Source: Celoporthe dispersa (lineage: Eukaryota > Ascomycota > Sordariomycetes > Diaporthales > Cryphonectriaceae). From it: 64,000 bases of DNA. The translations under genes and the position numbers were made by a program. The notes under the pieces are model-generated. The model searched no databases. It was not told where the DNA came from and saw only the letters and a program-made list of their open reading frames with translations. Shown here piece by piece: positions 52,692-64,000 of the stretch. The DNA lies in contig WAID01000004.1 in assembly GCA_016584495.1 (NCBI GenBank), positions 1,798,001 to 1,862,000 of the forward strand, given 5' to 3'. Position 1 is the stretch's first letter. Each line of letters opens with the position of its first letter.

Positions 52692-55203
52692 ATGCCTCCA
52701 GGTGGCTCCAGCACGGCCACGATGCGGCCGTCCCTGACGATGCCCAAGGGGCCTGATCGTGATAGCATTACAGATACCTGGGAGTACCTCGCTGGCGGTA
52801 TTACCAAGATTATGGACGATCTTCAGAGGGGCATGACCATGGACGACGTGAGCCTTAATTCCCAACCCTCGTGGTCTAAATAACCCTCCCTTCTCCCCCC
52901 TCTGACCCGAACGACACTGACGTCAAATTCTCACGATAGTACATGGGAATTTACACCGCGGTTCACAACTTCTGCACATCGCAGAAGGCGCATCCCTCAC
53001 CGCCAGTGCGCCTTCAGCTGGCATCGGCCAGGGTCATCACAGGGGCGCCCACCTGCTTGGTGAAGACCTGTACAAGAAGCTCCTCGACTACCTTGAGCAG
53101 CACCTCAAGATTCTTCTCGACAGGGCCGAACAGCATACCGATGAGGCCCTCCTCACTTATTACATCAAGGAGTGGGAGCGATTCACCAACGCCGGAAAAT
53201 ACGTCCACCACTTGTTCCGATACCTGAACCGTCACTGGGTCAAGCGTGAGATGGACGAGGGCAAGAAGAATATATACGATGTGTACACCATGCACCTGGT
53301 GCAATGGCGGGCGGTGTTGTTCGAGAAGATCGACAAGAAGGTTATGGCCGCAGTGCTGAAGCTGGTCGAGAAGCAACGAAATGGCGAGACCATCGAACAC
53401 GGTCAGATCAAGCAAGTCGTCGACTCCTTTGTTGCCCTCGGTCTCGACCCATCCGATCCCAGTAAAACTACCCTCGACTGCTACCGGTATCACTTCGAGA
53501 GGCCATTCCTCGAGGCGACCAGACTGTTCTACCAGACCGAGAGCACGCAGTTCCTGGCCGAGAACAGCGTTGTCGAGTATATGAAGAAGGCTGTCGCCCG
53601 TCTGGACGAGGAGGAGGAGCGTGTCAAGCTCTACTTACACCCCGACATCGCCATCTCTTTGAAGGCGTGTTGTAACGACGCTCTCATCCGGGACCACCAA
53701 AACTTGCTCCGCGACGAGTTCCAGGTTCTGCTGGAGAACGACCGAGAGGAGGACATGGCCCGTATGTACGACCTGCTGTCGAGGATCCCGAACGGCCTGG
53801 ACCCTCTGCGCGCCCGATTCGAAGCCCACGTCCGTAAGGCGGGCTTGGCAGCGGTTGCCAAGGTTGCGCAGGATGCCGAGAAGCTCGAGCCCAAGGTCTA
53901 CGTGGATGCTCTTCTCGAGATCCACGCACAGTATCAAGGTCTTGTCAAGCGCGCGTTCAACGACGAGCCCGAGTTCACGAGATCGCTCGACAATGCCTGC
54001 AGGGAGTTTGTCAACCGCAACGACATGTGCAAGTCCGGGTCCAACAAGTCCCCCGAGCTCCTTGCCAAGTATACCGACGTGCTGCTGCGCAAGAGCGGTA
54101 CTGGTGTTGAGGAGTCTCAGCTGGAGGAGACTCTGTCACAGATCATGACCGTCTTCAAGTATATTGAGGACAAGGACGTCTTCCAGAAGTTCTACTCTCG
54201 CATGCTGGCCCGGCGCCTCGTCCACAGCAACTCGAGCAGCGACGATGCCGAGACGTCCATGATCAGCAAGCTGAAGGAGGCCTGCGGTTTCGAGTACACC
54301 AACAAGTTGCAGCGCATGTTCCAGGACATGCAGATTTCCAAGGATCTGAACACCGGCTTCAAGGAACACACCAACGGCCTGGACGAGGGCTCCCTGCTGG
54401 ACTCTCAGTACTTCATCCTGGGCACTGGCTTCTGGCCTCTGAACCCCCCCTCGACGACGTACAACCCGCCCACGGAGATTAGCGCCGATCTGGAGCGGTT
54501 CACGAGGTTCTATAAGCACAAGCACGAGGGTCGCAAGCTCACATGGCTGTGGCAGCTGTGCAAAGGCGAACTGAAGGCCAACTACTGCAAGAACAGCAAG
54601 ACGCCCTACACTTTCCAAGTCTCACTATACCAGATGGCTGTGCTGCTTCTGTTCAACGAGACTGACAAGAATACATACGAGGATATCGCGGGGACTACCC
54701 AAATGAACGCGGAGACTCTGGACCCTGCTCTCGGCATCCTCCTGAAGGCCAAGGTTCTCACTATGTCACCCGAGGGCGATAAGCCAGGTGCTGGCAAGAC
54801 GTTCAGCCTCAACTACAACTTCAAGAGCAAGAAGATCCGTGTCAACCTCAACCTCGGCACAAAGACGGAGGCAAAGCAGGAGGAGGTTGAGACCAACAAG
54901 ACGATCGAGGAGGACCGTAAACTTTTACTCCAGGTAGGCTGCCCTCCAACCCCCCCCCCTCCTTCTTCTCTGGTTCTATGCGTAACTGGCTATATGCTAA
55001 CAGCTCTCTTGTAGTCTGCTATCGTCCGTATCATGAAGGCGCGGAAGAAGATGAAGCACCAGCAGCTGGTGAGCGAGACCATCAACCAGATCCGTCAGCG
55101 TTTCGTTCCGAAGGTTGCGGATATCAAGAAGTGCATCGAGATACTTCTGGACAAGGAGTACCTCGAGCGCCTCGATGATGACGAGCTTGGCTACCTAGCA
55201 TAG
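52692..55203 (+). CDS. CUL1: Cullin-1 (CDC53), SCF ubiquitin-ligase scaffold (apparent frame break)
   Basis: join(52692..52847, 52940..54933, 55015..55203), about 779 residues with one base added. The N-terminal repeats (DSITDTWEYLAGGITKIMDD, YMGIYTAVHNFCTSQK) bind the SKP1/F-box module. The cullin-homology domain includes FKYIEDKDVFQKFYSRMLAR, LKEACGFEYTNKLQRMFQDM and LTWLWQLCKGELKANYCKNS. The winged-helix end has the neddylation site IVRIMKARKKMKHQQL (acceptor lysine about residue 725) and ends ERLDDDELGYLA, the invariant cullin C-terminus. Phase 0 introns flank the middle exon. The frame is lost near 52987-52992 (GAAGGCGCATCC): one missing base restores TSQKA to SLTASAPSAGIGQGHHRGAH. The gene is essential in yeast. 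It would assemble with F-box proteins such as the one at 17.7 kb. Confidence 0.94.
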
Positions 55204-56741
55204 GTGGGCCCACTTGTCAGCATTTACATCCATTGATGTGTATGAGTATATGACACGCTCTCTACACCTCAGCCTCCATACTCATCATGGGCTTGACATT
55301 GCCTTCCTACTACAGCGACTCGGGGACTTGTCATTTGATCAACCCGTCACGATGGGGATGATTTAGATCTGTTTGCATGGGTTGCTTTGACTGTTTGGTG
55401 CATGGAAAGGCGCGCCGTCGAGGCGTACCGCGTTGGCCTCGTAAATAATGGCTGGGGAAATGAGCACACTAGGAGAGTCGGGCGCAAGGATACCAGGCGT
55501 GCTCACGGAAGATCAAGGGCCCTTTTAGTCTGGCCAGCAGATGAAGCGAAAAAGTGTCCAGTGACACGGACAGGCTCGCTCCGCCGCACAATAAGCCTGC
55601 CAGAATAGAATGGGTCAGGTAGCATAGGTCTGGTGAAATCAAATAACATCTTTTTAGATATACCGGTTCAGCCAAATTGTTGGGACCTAATTATGCTATG
55701 CTATGTTGGTGAGTGTGGTGGTGGGGAAGATGGTGACTCTGTGCTGCCTCGTCTGCCTCGTACGTCGAGCAGCAAGATGAGGGCAAAAACTTCATCAGCA
55801 GTGCGGCCTCCCAGCCCTGCTGCGGTGATAGACCAACTCCACGACATGGCCTTTCTCCGGACTCAAAACTCAGCTTTGGGTCTATGAGGACCAGGTCAAG
55901 GGCGGGTACCATGGTAAATGCACAGCACGACAGCTGACTCGAGACAGTTCTACAGTGATCTATTCCTCACCACCTCTCTCTACAGCAGAAAGCCAGACCA
56001 GAGAGAGAGACCCCTTGCCTGCTCATTAGATCTCACGGACTAGGCAGAGGACAAGGTCCGCCACTACCCTCCCGTCCGGCTATACAAGGTTCGCCGCGGG
56101 AGAGCCGGGAGCTGAAGCAAGTCATCCAGCCGGGCTATCATAATCAGCTGGAACGGGGGAGGGGGGCATATCCCGGTCACCAGAGAAAGCGCCGCGGGTT
56201 GTAAAAATAGTAGTTTATTTCGGGGTACGAGGTCCCTGGTGGTAAATAAGTGTATATTTGACTGTGCAAGACAGGGAGGGCATGGCTGGGCACTGTAGTT
56301 CTGCGCGGTAGCATCAGACAGACGCCTGCCACGATAGAGAGGGTAGGCAGGTCGAGCTATAAGTAAGCGTGTGCAGTCGAGATGATGGTGTGCCTTGCGT
56401 GAACTCCCGAAAGTCACACCATGGTCAGCTTGTTTCTCTTTTTGATGTTGTATATAGTGCTTTTTTCTTCTTTTTCTTCCCCCCTTCAGCAAGGTTTCTC
56501 GGAACATCAGGTAATTCATCTCGGTTCAAAATCAAAACACCCGGGAGGGGATTGGCCCTGGAGGTCGGACCGCTTCTACTCTTACTGTATAAATATGGTG
56601 ATCCGCTTACAAGTTGAAATATCCTTTCTGTAACAGCCTCGTCCCTGTACCGAAGTGGGGTGTGTTATTGTTTTGGAAGTGAAGTCGTCGCAGAGGTATG
56701 TTTCCTCAAGGGGTTGGTGCTTCAGATCAAAGGGTCCGTGG

Positions 56742-56789
56742 CTTTTTTTAAAATAAAAAAAATTAATTTTTTTAAAATCAAATTCACGC
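56742..56789. repeat. AT-only island with inverted A8-TTAA-T7 and TTTTTTTAAAAT direct repeats
   Basis: TTTTTTTAAAAT occurs twice, flanking an A-run/TTAA/T-run palindrome, in otherwise GC-balanced non-coding DNA. Confidence 0.75.
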
Positions 56790-58260
56790 CAGAGACACAC
56801 GGAGGATGGACTGGCATGACATCGCCACTCCCTCGAGAGCCCGGGTCTTGGGCCGTCTAGAGGTCGAGGCCTAGCCCCGAGGCCCCACTGATGTGTCGTG
56901 ATGGCGGGTATTGGCCCTCTTTTATCAGGGGGGAGAGCCATGCCGCGGCGTGGGTGAAGCACGTGGCTCGGGGGGTCGAATCAGTTTGGGTTTCTTTTTT
57001 TGGTGTTCCTGTTTTTATTGTCGCCAGTAGGATGTCCCACAAGCCATAGAGACAGATGGCAGGGAGATAAATTAAATAACGGGAAAGGGGGGGGGGGGCA
57101 GGGGACATGTTCCGGCTAGGGAACACGGGTGGTCCTCGTGAGAGGACATTGGCCTTCTGTGTACAGGGTGTTGTTGTTGGGCAAGGTTGTGGTAAACCTT
57201 GCGAGGTTCTCAGTCTGGTGTCAGGCCACGGCTGTGGCAAAGAGTTGAGAGTACTGTACCTCTGATGACCGTACCTGTGGGGATGATAGTTCGGAGATCA
57301 TGGTTCGGCTACGGCATCTTATCTCGCTGGCTGCAGGCCGGGTCGGCCAGCTGGGCCAAAGGGGAAGAGGAGGGGAAGGGGTTCCGGTGGCAATGTGTAG
57401 CCCGCCAGCCAGGAACAGGTTTGAGGGAGTCCGCGGGCTGCTGCTGGAGCAGGAGGGGTGAGAAAAAGAAAGAAGAAAAAACAACGCCCCCCTCCCCCCG
57501 GCCCCCCTCCAAAAGAGAGACACTTAGATCATGTGCCTCGTGAGAGCCGTGCTGGCGCTGGCGGGAGGAGAGTGGGGGGGGGGGGGGGAAGGGTAGTGAT
57601 GGCGATCTGGAGATGAGGGACCGGAGATTCGTACGTTTTCGGGCGCCGTGGCGCACTCTGGGAAATGGACGGGGGCAGCAGAGAGCATAGGTCCTCGACC
57701 GTCTAGGTCCAGACAAGGCTGTGACAGACCACAATCAGATGCTGCTCTTGCTGCTTGCTGGTTGGTAGTGGTGCTGCTGCTGCTGCTGCTGCTACTTGCT
57801 GGTGTGGCGTTATGGTGATGGCATGCAAAGTCCAAGGTTGTGTGGTGGTCTTCATGAAGCCTTGACTGAAGGTTGCTCCTCCCTGCCTCCCACACGAATG
57901 TCATCTCAGGTTGCACGAGTGATCTCGAGAATCCTCGCTTCCCGGGCGGAGGACCTCCAAGCGGTTATGGGCACCTGCGGGACTAGAGGCCCTTGTCTGT
58001 TGCTCTGCTGCAGCCTCTCATTTGTCGATAGGGTGCAAAAGAGGTCCTCGGCAGGTTCGGGGATTGATGGGATCAGATCGGAGGTTCGTGCATGATAGCT
58101 GGGGCTGAGGCTGGGCTCCAGGGACCTTGTCGCTTACAGGTCATATCATTGGATCTGGCCTGACAGGATGGGTACGTTCAACCCGGACGCGCGGAGAATT
58201 AACAATGTCGGTAAGTGAGCAAAGAGAGCTGATAGCGCGCTGGACAAGGGAGACTGACTG

Positions 58261-58298
<38 letters not shown>

Positions 58299-58347
58299 AA
58301 AAGAAAAAGAAGAAAAGATAAAAGGCACAAAGAAAATCAAGAAAGAA

Positions 58348-58350
<3 letters not shown>

Positions 58351-58385
<35 letters not shown>
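58351..58385. repeat. (AAT)n microsatellite
   Basis: About 11-12 perfect AAT units, preceded by a GA microsatellite at about 58266-58293. Non-coding. Confidence 0.9.
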
Positions 58386-58386
<1 letters not shown>

Positions 58387-61300
58387 CCCTCGAGACAAAG
58401 CCAGAGAAACGTGGGGGAGGACGGGGGGAGGGGGGTAGGTTTAGGCCGCCCAGAGGGGGAATTCTGATGACATGTATTGCGTGATGACTATGGCTGAAGG
58501 CTGGTGCCAGGTTTGGGATGGGCCAACACGGATTATTGCGAGCCTGTTATCAAAGCAGCTTCCATCTTCGGCGAGAGCTGCAGGCGGCGAGGAGCTGTAG
58601 CGGAATTAGACCTGATGAAGCAATGCTGTGGGCGGGAAGAGAAGAAAGGGAGGGGGGGCAAAGGAGGGGTAATGAGATATGTCCAGGGGAAAAAAAAAAG
58701 AAAGAAAGAAAAAAGAAGTCTAGCTGCCATGTGGCAAGCAGCAGCCTTGCTATCAGAGCTGGGGGAAGGGACCTCCAGTGAGGGGGCTCCTTCCTGACGA
58801 TGTTTTCCCAAAGATATGCCCAACTCCTGGAATCCGGGATACAGGCCGAGGCGCAAAACCCGGGTTCCCAGAGAACCAAGAGGCATGTGATGAGCCCTAT
58901 GCAGTTACAGGCTAGGTCTGGCCTGGCTGAGTTGTCTACTGCTGTTTTCGTACACAACAGCGCCTGCTCTTGGCTGGCTCACGTTTTTCTTTTTCTTTTT
59001 TCTTTTAATTCTTTTTATAAATCCCCCCCCCATAAAAAAAAAACAAAGGTCAGGTAGGGCTGTGATTTGCATTGTGTGCCAACACAAACGAGAAATACCG
59101 TTCTGCGCCTAGCAGCGGTGTGTTCGAGGCCAACAGACAGGTAACCAGGGGCCCCCTAGTACAGAGAGGTGGGGACCTGAGGCTCGCACTCTGACATGGC
59201 CACCGCTCACCCCGTGTGGCCCGTTCCCCATTCATCCACAGTGGACAGTAGCCAGCTAGGTAAGCAGTGGGCAGGTCTACCATAGTACATGGGGGGGGGT
59301 GCGCCGCCAGGTGCTCCCTGTGACAGGGCTCCCGCAGCTGGTAGCGACAGTGACAGTGGCAGCGGCAGCGGCAGCGACAGCCACAGGCTACCGGCCACAC
59401 AGCTAAAGATCTCGTCTGGTGGGCGACTGCTGTGGTGCTAATCACCATGCTGCATCTACCAGGCAGCAAGGTACTACTTTGACAAATACTGCATACCACT
59501 ATGTGCTAACACGCTGATATCTTGACGTCTCGTAGCAGTGGGACCTGGAGCAGGTACTTGAGCAGGTAGCTAAGGTGAAGGCCGGGGACCAACTCCCGTG
59601 GGTTCTGCGCTTTCCCCACGCATGATGACCCATCCCCTCTGCCATCAATCGCTCTCCTCCATTCCCCCCCCCCATGCCCACCTGCACCTGCAACCCACAC
59701 CCTTAGTACACGTATCTGTACACCTGTTCCTGCACCTGCACCTGCGTCCTGCACCTTGGCGGCTATCACTAGATTGACTACGTCAATGGTCAATAACCCT
59801 TTTTTTTTCTTTCTTCTTTCTTCTTCTCTTGCGATCGGCTCCCGCTGGCAGCTGTGGAATCCTACGTCTGCTCTTCGAAGAGACAAAAGAATCCCCCCAC
59901 GACAACACATCCTGCATGCACATGAATGGGCCGGACGGGTTCGACAACACACGCATACACACAGGCTCTGACAGTAGTAGTGTCGCCGCTGCTGTCAGCC
60001 AGACCTGCACAGACCATACAGGCCCCGACTGATCTCTGGCTCTGCCGGTGCGTGTAGGGCCTCTCTGTGCCGCCCCGCCTTGCCTCGCCCTGCCCTGCCC
60101 TGCCCTTGTCTGGCCTGGCCTTTGCCTTGCCAGGCGCCTCCCATGATTCTCAACTGCCATCTGACCTAGCAGCCGCCAGCCAGCCTTCGGCAATCAGGAG
60201 CCAGGGTTGTCAATTACCAGATCCAGAAAAAAAAACACACATTCAATCAGACCTGCGGTGTGGTGTCCCTCCCGTTCGGTCCGGTCCCGTTCGGTTTGGT
60301 CTGGTCTGGTTTTATCCTTTTTTTTTTTTAATCCCCCTTCTTTTCTCTCTCTCTCTCAAATCCCGCCCACCCATTCGCGCCAACCTGATTCAACCGATCA
60401 ACCCTCCAGCTAGCCCGCGCCACTGTTAACCACCCGCCTCGCTCGCTCGCTACCACGCCCCGACGACTACGACCACAAACCACAACCACGACCCAACGGC
60501 ACAACACACCACACCACACCACCCCGTCACCGTCGCTAACACTTTCGTCTACTCCTCGCCCATCTCGTCGCCCTCCCTCGCTGCTCGCTGGTCACATCTC
60601 TTGCCGCCGGGAAGGACGTGCCGTCGTACTTCCCCTGCCTGCCCCCAGCCCACCATCAGGTCTCCCTCCACGACCCGGCAGCCCTGAGCTATAATTTCCC
60701 AGGAGCGAGCTCCTGATCGCTTTCGGTATAACCCCTTAGGTATGTAAGGGCACGCCACGCCCCGGGCCTGGGCTTCTTCTAACATTAGAACCCGTCGATT
60801 GCAGTTCAGCTGCGCTTTCCCCTTGCATTGTGTATACAGTACCTGCTCAGGACAGAGAACCACACTCAACAACACCCGAACGACCGGCCCAGGGCTCAAC
60901 GGTCCTCCACCCACCCCCCACCCCCCAACAGAGGAAAGAGAGAAGGAAGAGGAAGAAAAAAACCACCCCTTCCTGTGTTCTCTTGTCGTTACAACACGAA
61001 TCCGCTACGTCGAGCCCACCTGGTTGGCCGAAGCCCATCTCGTCTTGATACGTCAGCGCAGTCCACGCCCAGGAGTACCCACACACCCTACCCTGCGCGC
61101 AGCCTGGCGTTGCGGTCAAGACCGACAAGACAGCTCACTGACAGCAAGACAACCTGTCCGCCCCTCTCCCCCCCTGCAGCTTAAAAAGACTGTCGAGCTC
61201 CTACCTCTACCCAGAGGCGTCGGGTCGCCTTCGATCTGGCTGTGAGCTTCCCAGACTCACGGTCTGATCACTTTAGGAGGATTCCAGGTGTCAATTGCGA

Positions 61301-61636
61301 CAACCCCCCCCCTTACCTTGGTCCCTTATCCGGTCAGCAACCACCGTCAATTGCTACGAGAGGCGGTGCAATCGAGCCGAGACACCTTGTCCGCCTGGGG
61401 AGGACAAGCTTCCGCCGAGTGCAAGCACCCAAGCCTCTGACGCCCCGAAGCTCCCGGCACCCCGTCACCTTCGCCATCAACCGATCCGCCCAAACGCGCA
61501 CCCCATGGGCGCCTAGCTTGGCTTGTCAAGGCGACCTCGACCTCAAATCTCCGGCCTGGGTCGCACCGTCTCAGCGTCCCTCCCGCCTTGTCCTCCGTGA
61601 GCGCGGCTCCCTCGAGGGCCAGCGGGATCAGTCAGG

Positions 61637-63046
61637 ATGGGTGCCTGCATGAGCTCGAGCAGTGAAGAGACGGAGCAGAAGAAGAGGAGCCAGAAGATCG
61701 ACAAGGACCTAGAGGAGGATTCAAAGCGGTTGAGGAGAGAATGCAAGATCCTCCTGCTGGGTATGTTGCCTGTGGTGGGCGCTTCATGCGCGGCGCCCTG
61801 GGGCTCGGGGCAAGCTGTTGAACAAGGACACTAACACCCGGTCGCGTAGGATCCGGCGAGAGCGGCAAGTCCACGATCGTGAAGCAGATGAAAATCATTC
61901 ATCTCAAGGGATATTCGGACGATGAGCTCCGCCACTACCGCCCGACCGTGTTCAAGAACCTGATAGAATGCGCGAAGGCCGTTGTGAATGCGATGCGGCA
62001 GTTCGACATCGAACCGGAGAAGGAAGAAACAAAGGCTCTCTGCGACTTTCTCCTCGAATACAGCGTCGACTCCGGGCCGCAGGCCATGATCGACACGAGA
62101 GTTGGAGAGGCAATACAGGCAATCTGGAACGACCCTGCGAGGAAGCAGCTCATGGACCGACAAACCGAGTTCTACCTCATGGACTCGGCCGAATAGTGCG
62201 TCTGTGATCTATACAGCGGGCGTTGAATCCCTGGCTGACCTGATTGTCACTAGTTTCTTTGAGCAAGCACAGCGAATCGTGCGCCAGGACTACCTGCCGG
62301 TCGAGATGGATATCCTTCGGGCAAGAACAAAAACGACGGGAATATACGAGACCCGTTTCCAGATGGGCCAGCTCAGCATCCAGTAAGTACTGCCATACGC
62401 CAGTACCCTTTGGGCGAGAGTGGCCGCAGGCTAACCTTGTTTCTCCTCTTTTTTTCTTCTTCTCCAGCATGTTCGACGTTGGTGGACAACGAAGCGAGCG
62501 GAAAAAGTGGATTCACTGTTTTGAGAACGTGACATCCATCATCTTTTGTGTGGCCCTTAGCGAATACGACCAGGTGCTGCTGGAGGAGAGCAGTCAGGTA
62601 CAGCTGAAATGTGGTTCCCTACAGACAACACATCGCTGACAGTTAGCAGAACCGCATGATGGAGAGCCTGCTGTTGTTCGACTCCGTGGTCAACTCGAGA
62701 TGGTTCGTGCGGACCAGCATAATATTGTTCCTGAACAAGGTCGACATCTTCAAGCAGAAGCTCGGCAGGTCGTCGTTGAGCAACTACTTCCCCGACTACT
62801 CCGGCGGCAATGATGTGAACAAGGCCGCCAAGTATCTTTTGTGGAGGTTCAACCAGGTCAACCGGGCACATCTGAACCTGTATCCTCAGTAAGGCCTCAC
62901 CCCCGACTGTCTCTTGCCCAGCTCTGTTCTAACCCGACCCCTTCAGTCTGACCCAGGCAACGGACACATCAAATATCCGGCTGGTCTTCGCTGCCGTGAA
63001 GGAGACCATCCTCAACAACGCCCTGAAAGATTCGGGCATTCTGTGA
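61637..63046 (+). CDS. gna-3: Group III heterotrimeric G-protein alpha subunit (GNA-3/MagA/GanB type)
   Basis: Six exons: join(61637..61760, 61850..62195, 62254..62382, 62468..62597, 62650..62888, 62947..63046), exactly 355 codons and no frame break. The N-terminus MGACMSSSSEETEQKKRSQK carries myristoylation (G2) and palmitoylation (C4) signals. Guanine-nucleotide boxes: GSGESGKST at 42-50 (G1), R181 and T184 in LRARTKTTGI (switch I), DVGGQRSE at 203-210 with catalytic Q207 (G3), FLNKVD at 270-275 (G4) and TQATDTSN (G5). The C-terminus is KDSGIL, without the cysteine four residues from the end that pertussis toxin modifies. That, and the front sequence, point to group III, the fungal class that activates adenylate cyclase in carbon sensing and development. 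The protein sits on the inner plasma membrane with G-beta-gamma and a GPCR. Intron phases split G1 after its first base, a common fungal position. Confidence 0.94.
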
Positions 63047-64000
63047 CCACGAGGCGGGTAATGGAATGATTTGCTATGTAATGGGTGTGGCGTGTTGTCT
63101 GATTATTCTCAAAGAGCGGTCTCCACCAAACAGTGCATCAGTCTGGCGTTTGGGGCGGCGTTTTTCTTTTCCTTGCTTTGGTCCTTTTTTTTCCTTCTCT
63201 TTCTTTCTCTCTTCTATTTTCTTCTCTTTTCTTCTCACACGGATCGGCGGCGTTGTGGAGATGGTCATGACTACAACCAAGGGCCCATGGAATTCGCCCT
63301 CTCATTGTCCCAGCCGTTTCGATCTTGTTTTGACTACAGCTGGCTCGGTTCTATTTTGTGCAAAGGGATGGATTTGATGCAGAGTCGGATAGCTATGTTA
63401 CAGCCGTGTGGTTGCTCGGCATGATGATTCTAAACTGTCCTCCGTGGCGAGGCAAGACAAATGGGCTTCTGGATGCTTTCAGGGCATGGAGTTATGGTGG
63501 TCGGCCCTCAGGACATGGCCCCGAGAAACGGAGGCGAGGGAGACCACAGCGTCTGAGCGCTCTCGCTCACAGCCGCCAATGCCCAGGCCAGAAGAAAGAA
63601 AAAAAAGAAAAAAGAGGGCCAAATGCGAACGGCCCAAGGGTAGCATGTCTTTGAGAGAAAGCACAGTTCAGCCATAGTTAGTTGGTGGAAAGACTAAAGA
63701 AAATACTGAAAATCATCGACTGTATTGGAGCCTGTACATCCGCGATCTGAAAGGGAAGACAGCTGACACTACAGAGAGAATCATGACGATCTTGGGACCG
63801 GCGATCTTGGACATGGGAATATACCAACAGCGAGGCCCAGATGATACACGAGAGCACCACTGCAGCTGGCAGCAGCCCGGCCGAGCTCTACTTGTGCTAT
63901 CCTCTCAGCACTTTGAGAATGTTTCGATTCCTATCGAGGCAGATGGAACCACACAACCCGCTCCCCCCCCCCTCCCCCCCCACACACAAACACGTCGGTA
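63047..64000. other. Region downstream of the G-alpha gene
   Basis: 954 bp to the window edge. T-rich tract at about 63186-63237 and C runs near 63963-63982. No gene was recognised. Confidence 0.42.

Larger units (their letters stand above)
55204..61636. other. 6.4-kb gene-poor region upstream of the G-alpha gene
   Basis: The largest gap in the window. No frame shows a recognisable domain, acceptable start and splicing. Contents: the cullin 3' UTR, an AT island with A8-TTAA-T7 (about 56742-56789), CTG triplets (about 57772-57792), a GA microsatellite (about 58266-58293), an AAT array (58351-58385), GCAGCG repeats (about 59353-59380), and CCTG/CCCTG repeats (about 60078-60125). The last kilobase is C/T/A-rich, as expected for promoter and leader of the G-alpha gene. 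A non-coding RNA or rapidly evolving gene could be missed. Confidence 0.45.

Noticed and set aside
57524..57916. 130-codon minus-strand frame in the gene desert
   Set aside because: It starts with GTG rather than ATG, and the content is Ser/Pro/His low complexity. No splice structure supports it.
1..64000. CRISPR arrays, integrases, LTR pairs or biosynthetic gene cluster
   Set aside because: None seen. The content is dispersed eukaryotic housekeeping and regulatory genes; exact repeat searches could not be run.

Overview
The window is nuclear DNA of a filamentous ascomycete, most likely a Sordariomycete. The genes are GC-rich and carry short spliceosomal introns (about 50-110 nt) with GTRNGT donors and YAG acceptors. 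Intergenic DNA is full of pyrimidine tracts, microsatellites and homopolymers. Diagnostic products include a group III G-alpha subunit, an AreB/ASD-4 type GATA factor with a coiled coil, and a fused peroxisomal FOX2. No operons, CRISPR, phage, rRNA or convincing tRNA were seen. Species cannot be fixed from the sequence alone.

Layout. 1-7.5 kb: molybdopterin-binding-domain protein (-, runs off the left edge), GMF actin regulator (+), NBP35 Fe-S scaffold (-), ECM11-domain protein (+), TDA10-like P-loop kinase (-). 8.3-11.7 kb: FOX2 multifunctional beta-oxidation enzyme (+). 12.3-14.3 kb: membrane-anchored RBR E3 ligase (-). 17.7-21.0 kb: F-box protein (+) and a 92-residue membrane microprotein (+). 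22.5-23.4 kb: AT-rich gene for a putative PD-(D/E)XK/Uma2-like fungal protein (-). 27.2-29.5 kb: SYLF-domain protein (+). 30.4-38.2 kb: four + strand genes, ARP9, a RidA-family protein, a YeeE/YedE-type transporter and an SKL-terminated zinc-type dehydrogenase. 38.4-39.6 kb: KRR1 (-). 41.8-44.3 kb: AreB-like GATA factor (+) with a long complex leader. 46.9-47.6 kb: candidate single-pass membrane protein (+). 47.8-48.7 kb: mitochondrial K+/H+ exchange-related protein (-). 50.5-51.7 kb: SRF1-like membrane protein (+). 52.7-55.2 kb: cullin-1 (+). 55.2-61.6 kb: a 6.4 kb gene-poor stretch. 61.6-63.0 kb: group III G-alpha (+).

The genes are mostly housekeeping and do not form a cluster. Loose themes are ubiquitin ligation (RBR ligase, F-box protein, cullin-1) and peroxisomal metabolism. 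FOX2 and the SKL dehydrogenase both have a close pair of CCTCGG/CCGAGG cores about 240-305 bp upstream, the known FarA/FarB fatty-acid response core.

The most important technical observation is that nine otherwise well-conserved genes, including essential ones (NBP35, ARP9, CUL1), each contain one or two single-base frame breaks, mostly in short homopolymers. A tenth, candidate gene has one as well. This looks like residual sequencing or assembly error rather than pseudogenisation. Coordinates below span these breaks. I found no clearly novel multi-gene system; the best leads are the AT-rich Uma2-like gene, a hydrophobic insertion inside the RBR IBR domain, and unusual exon structures.
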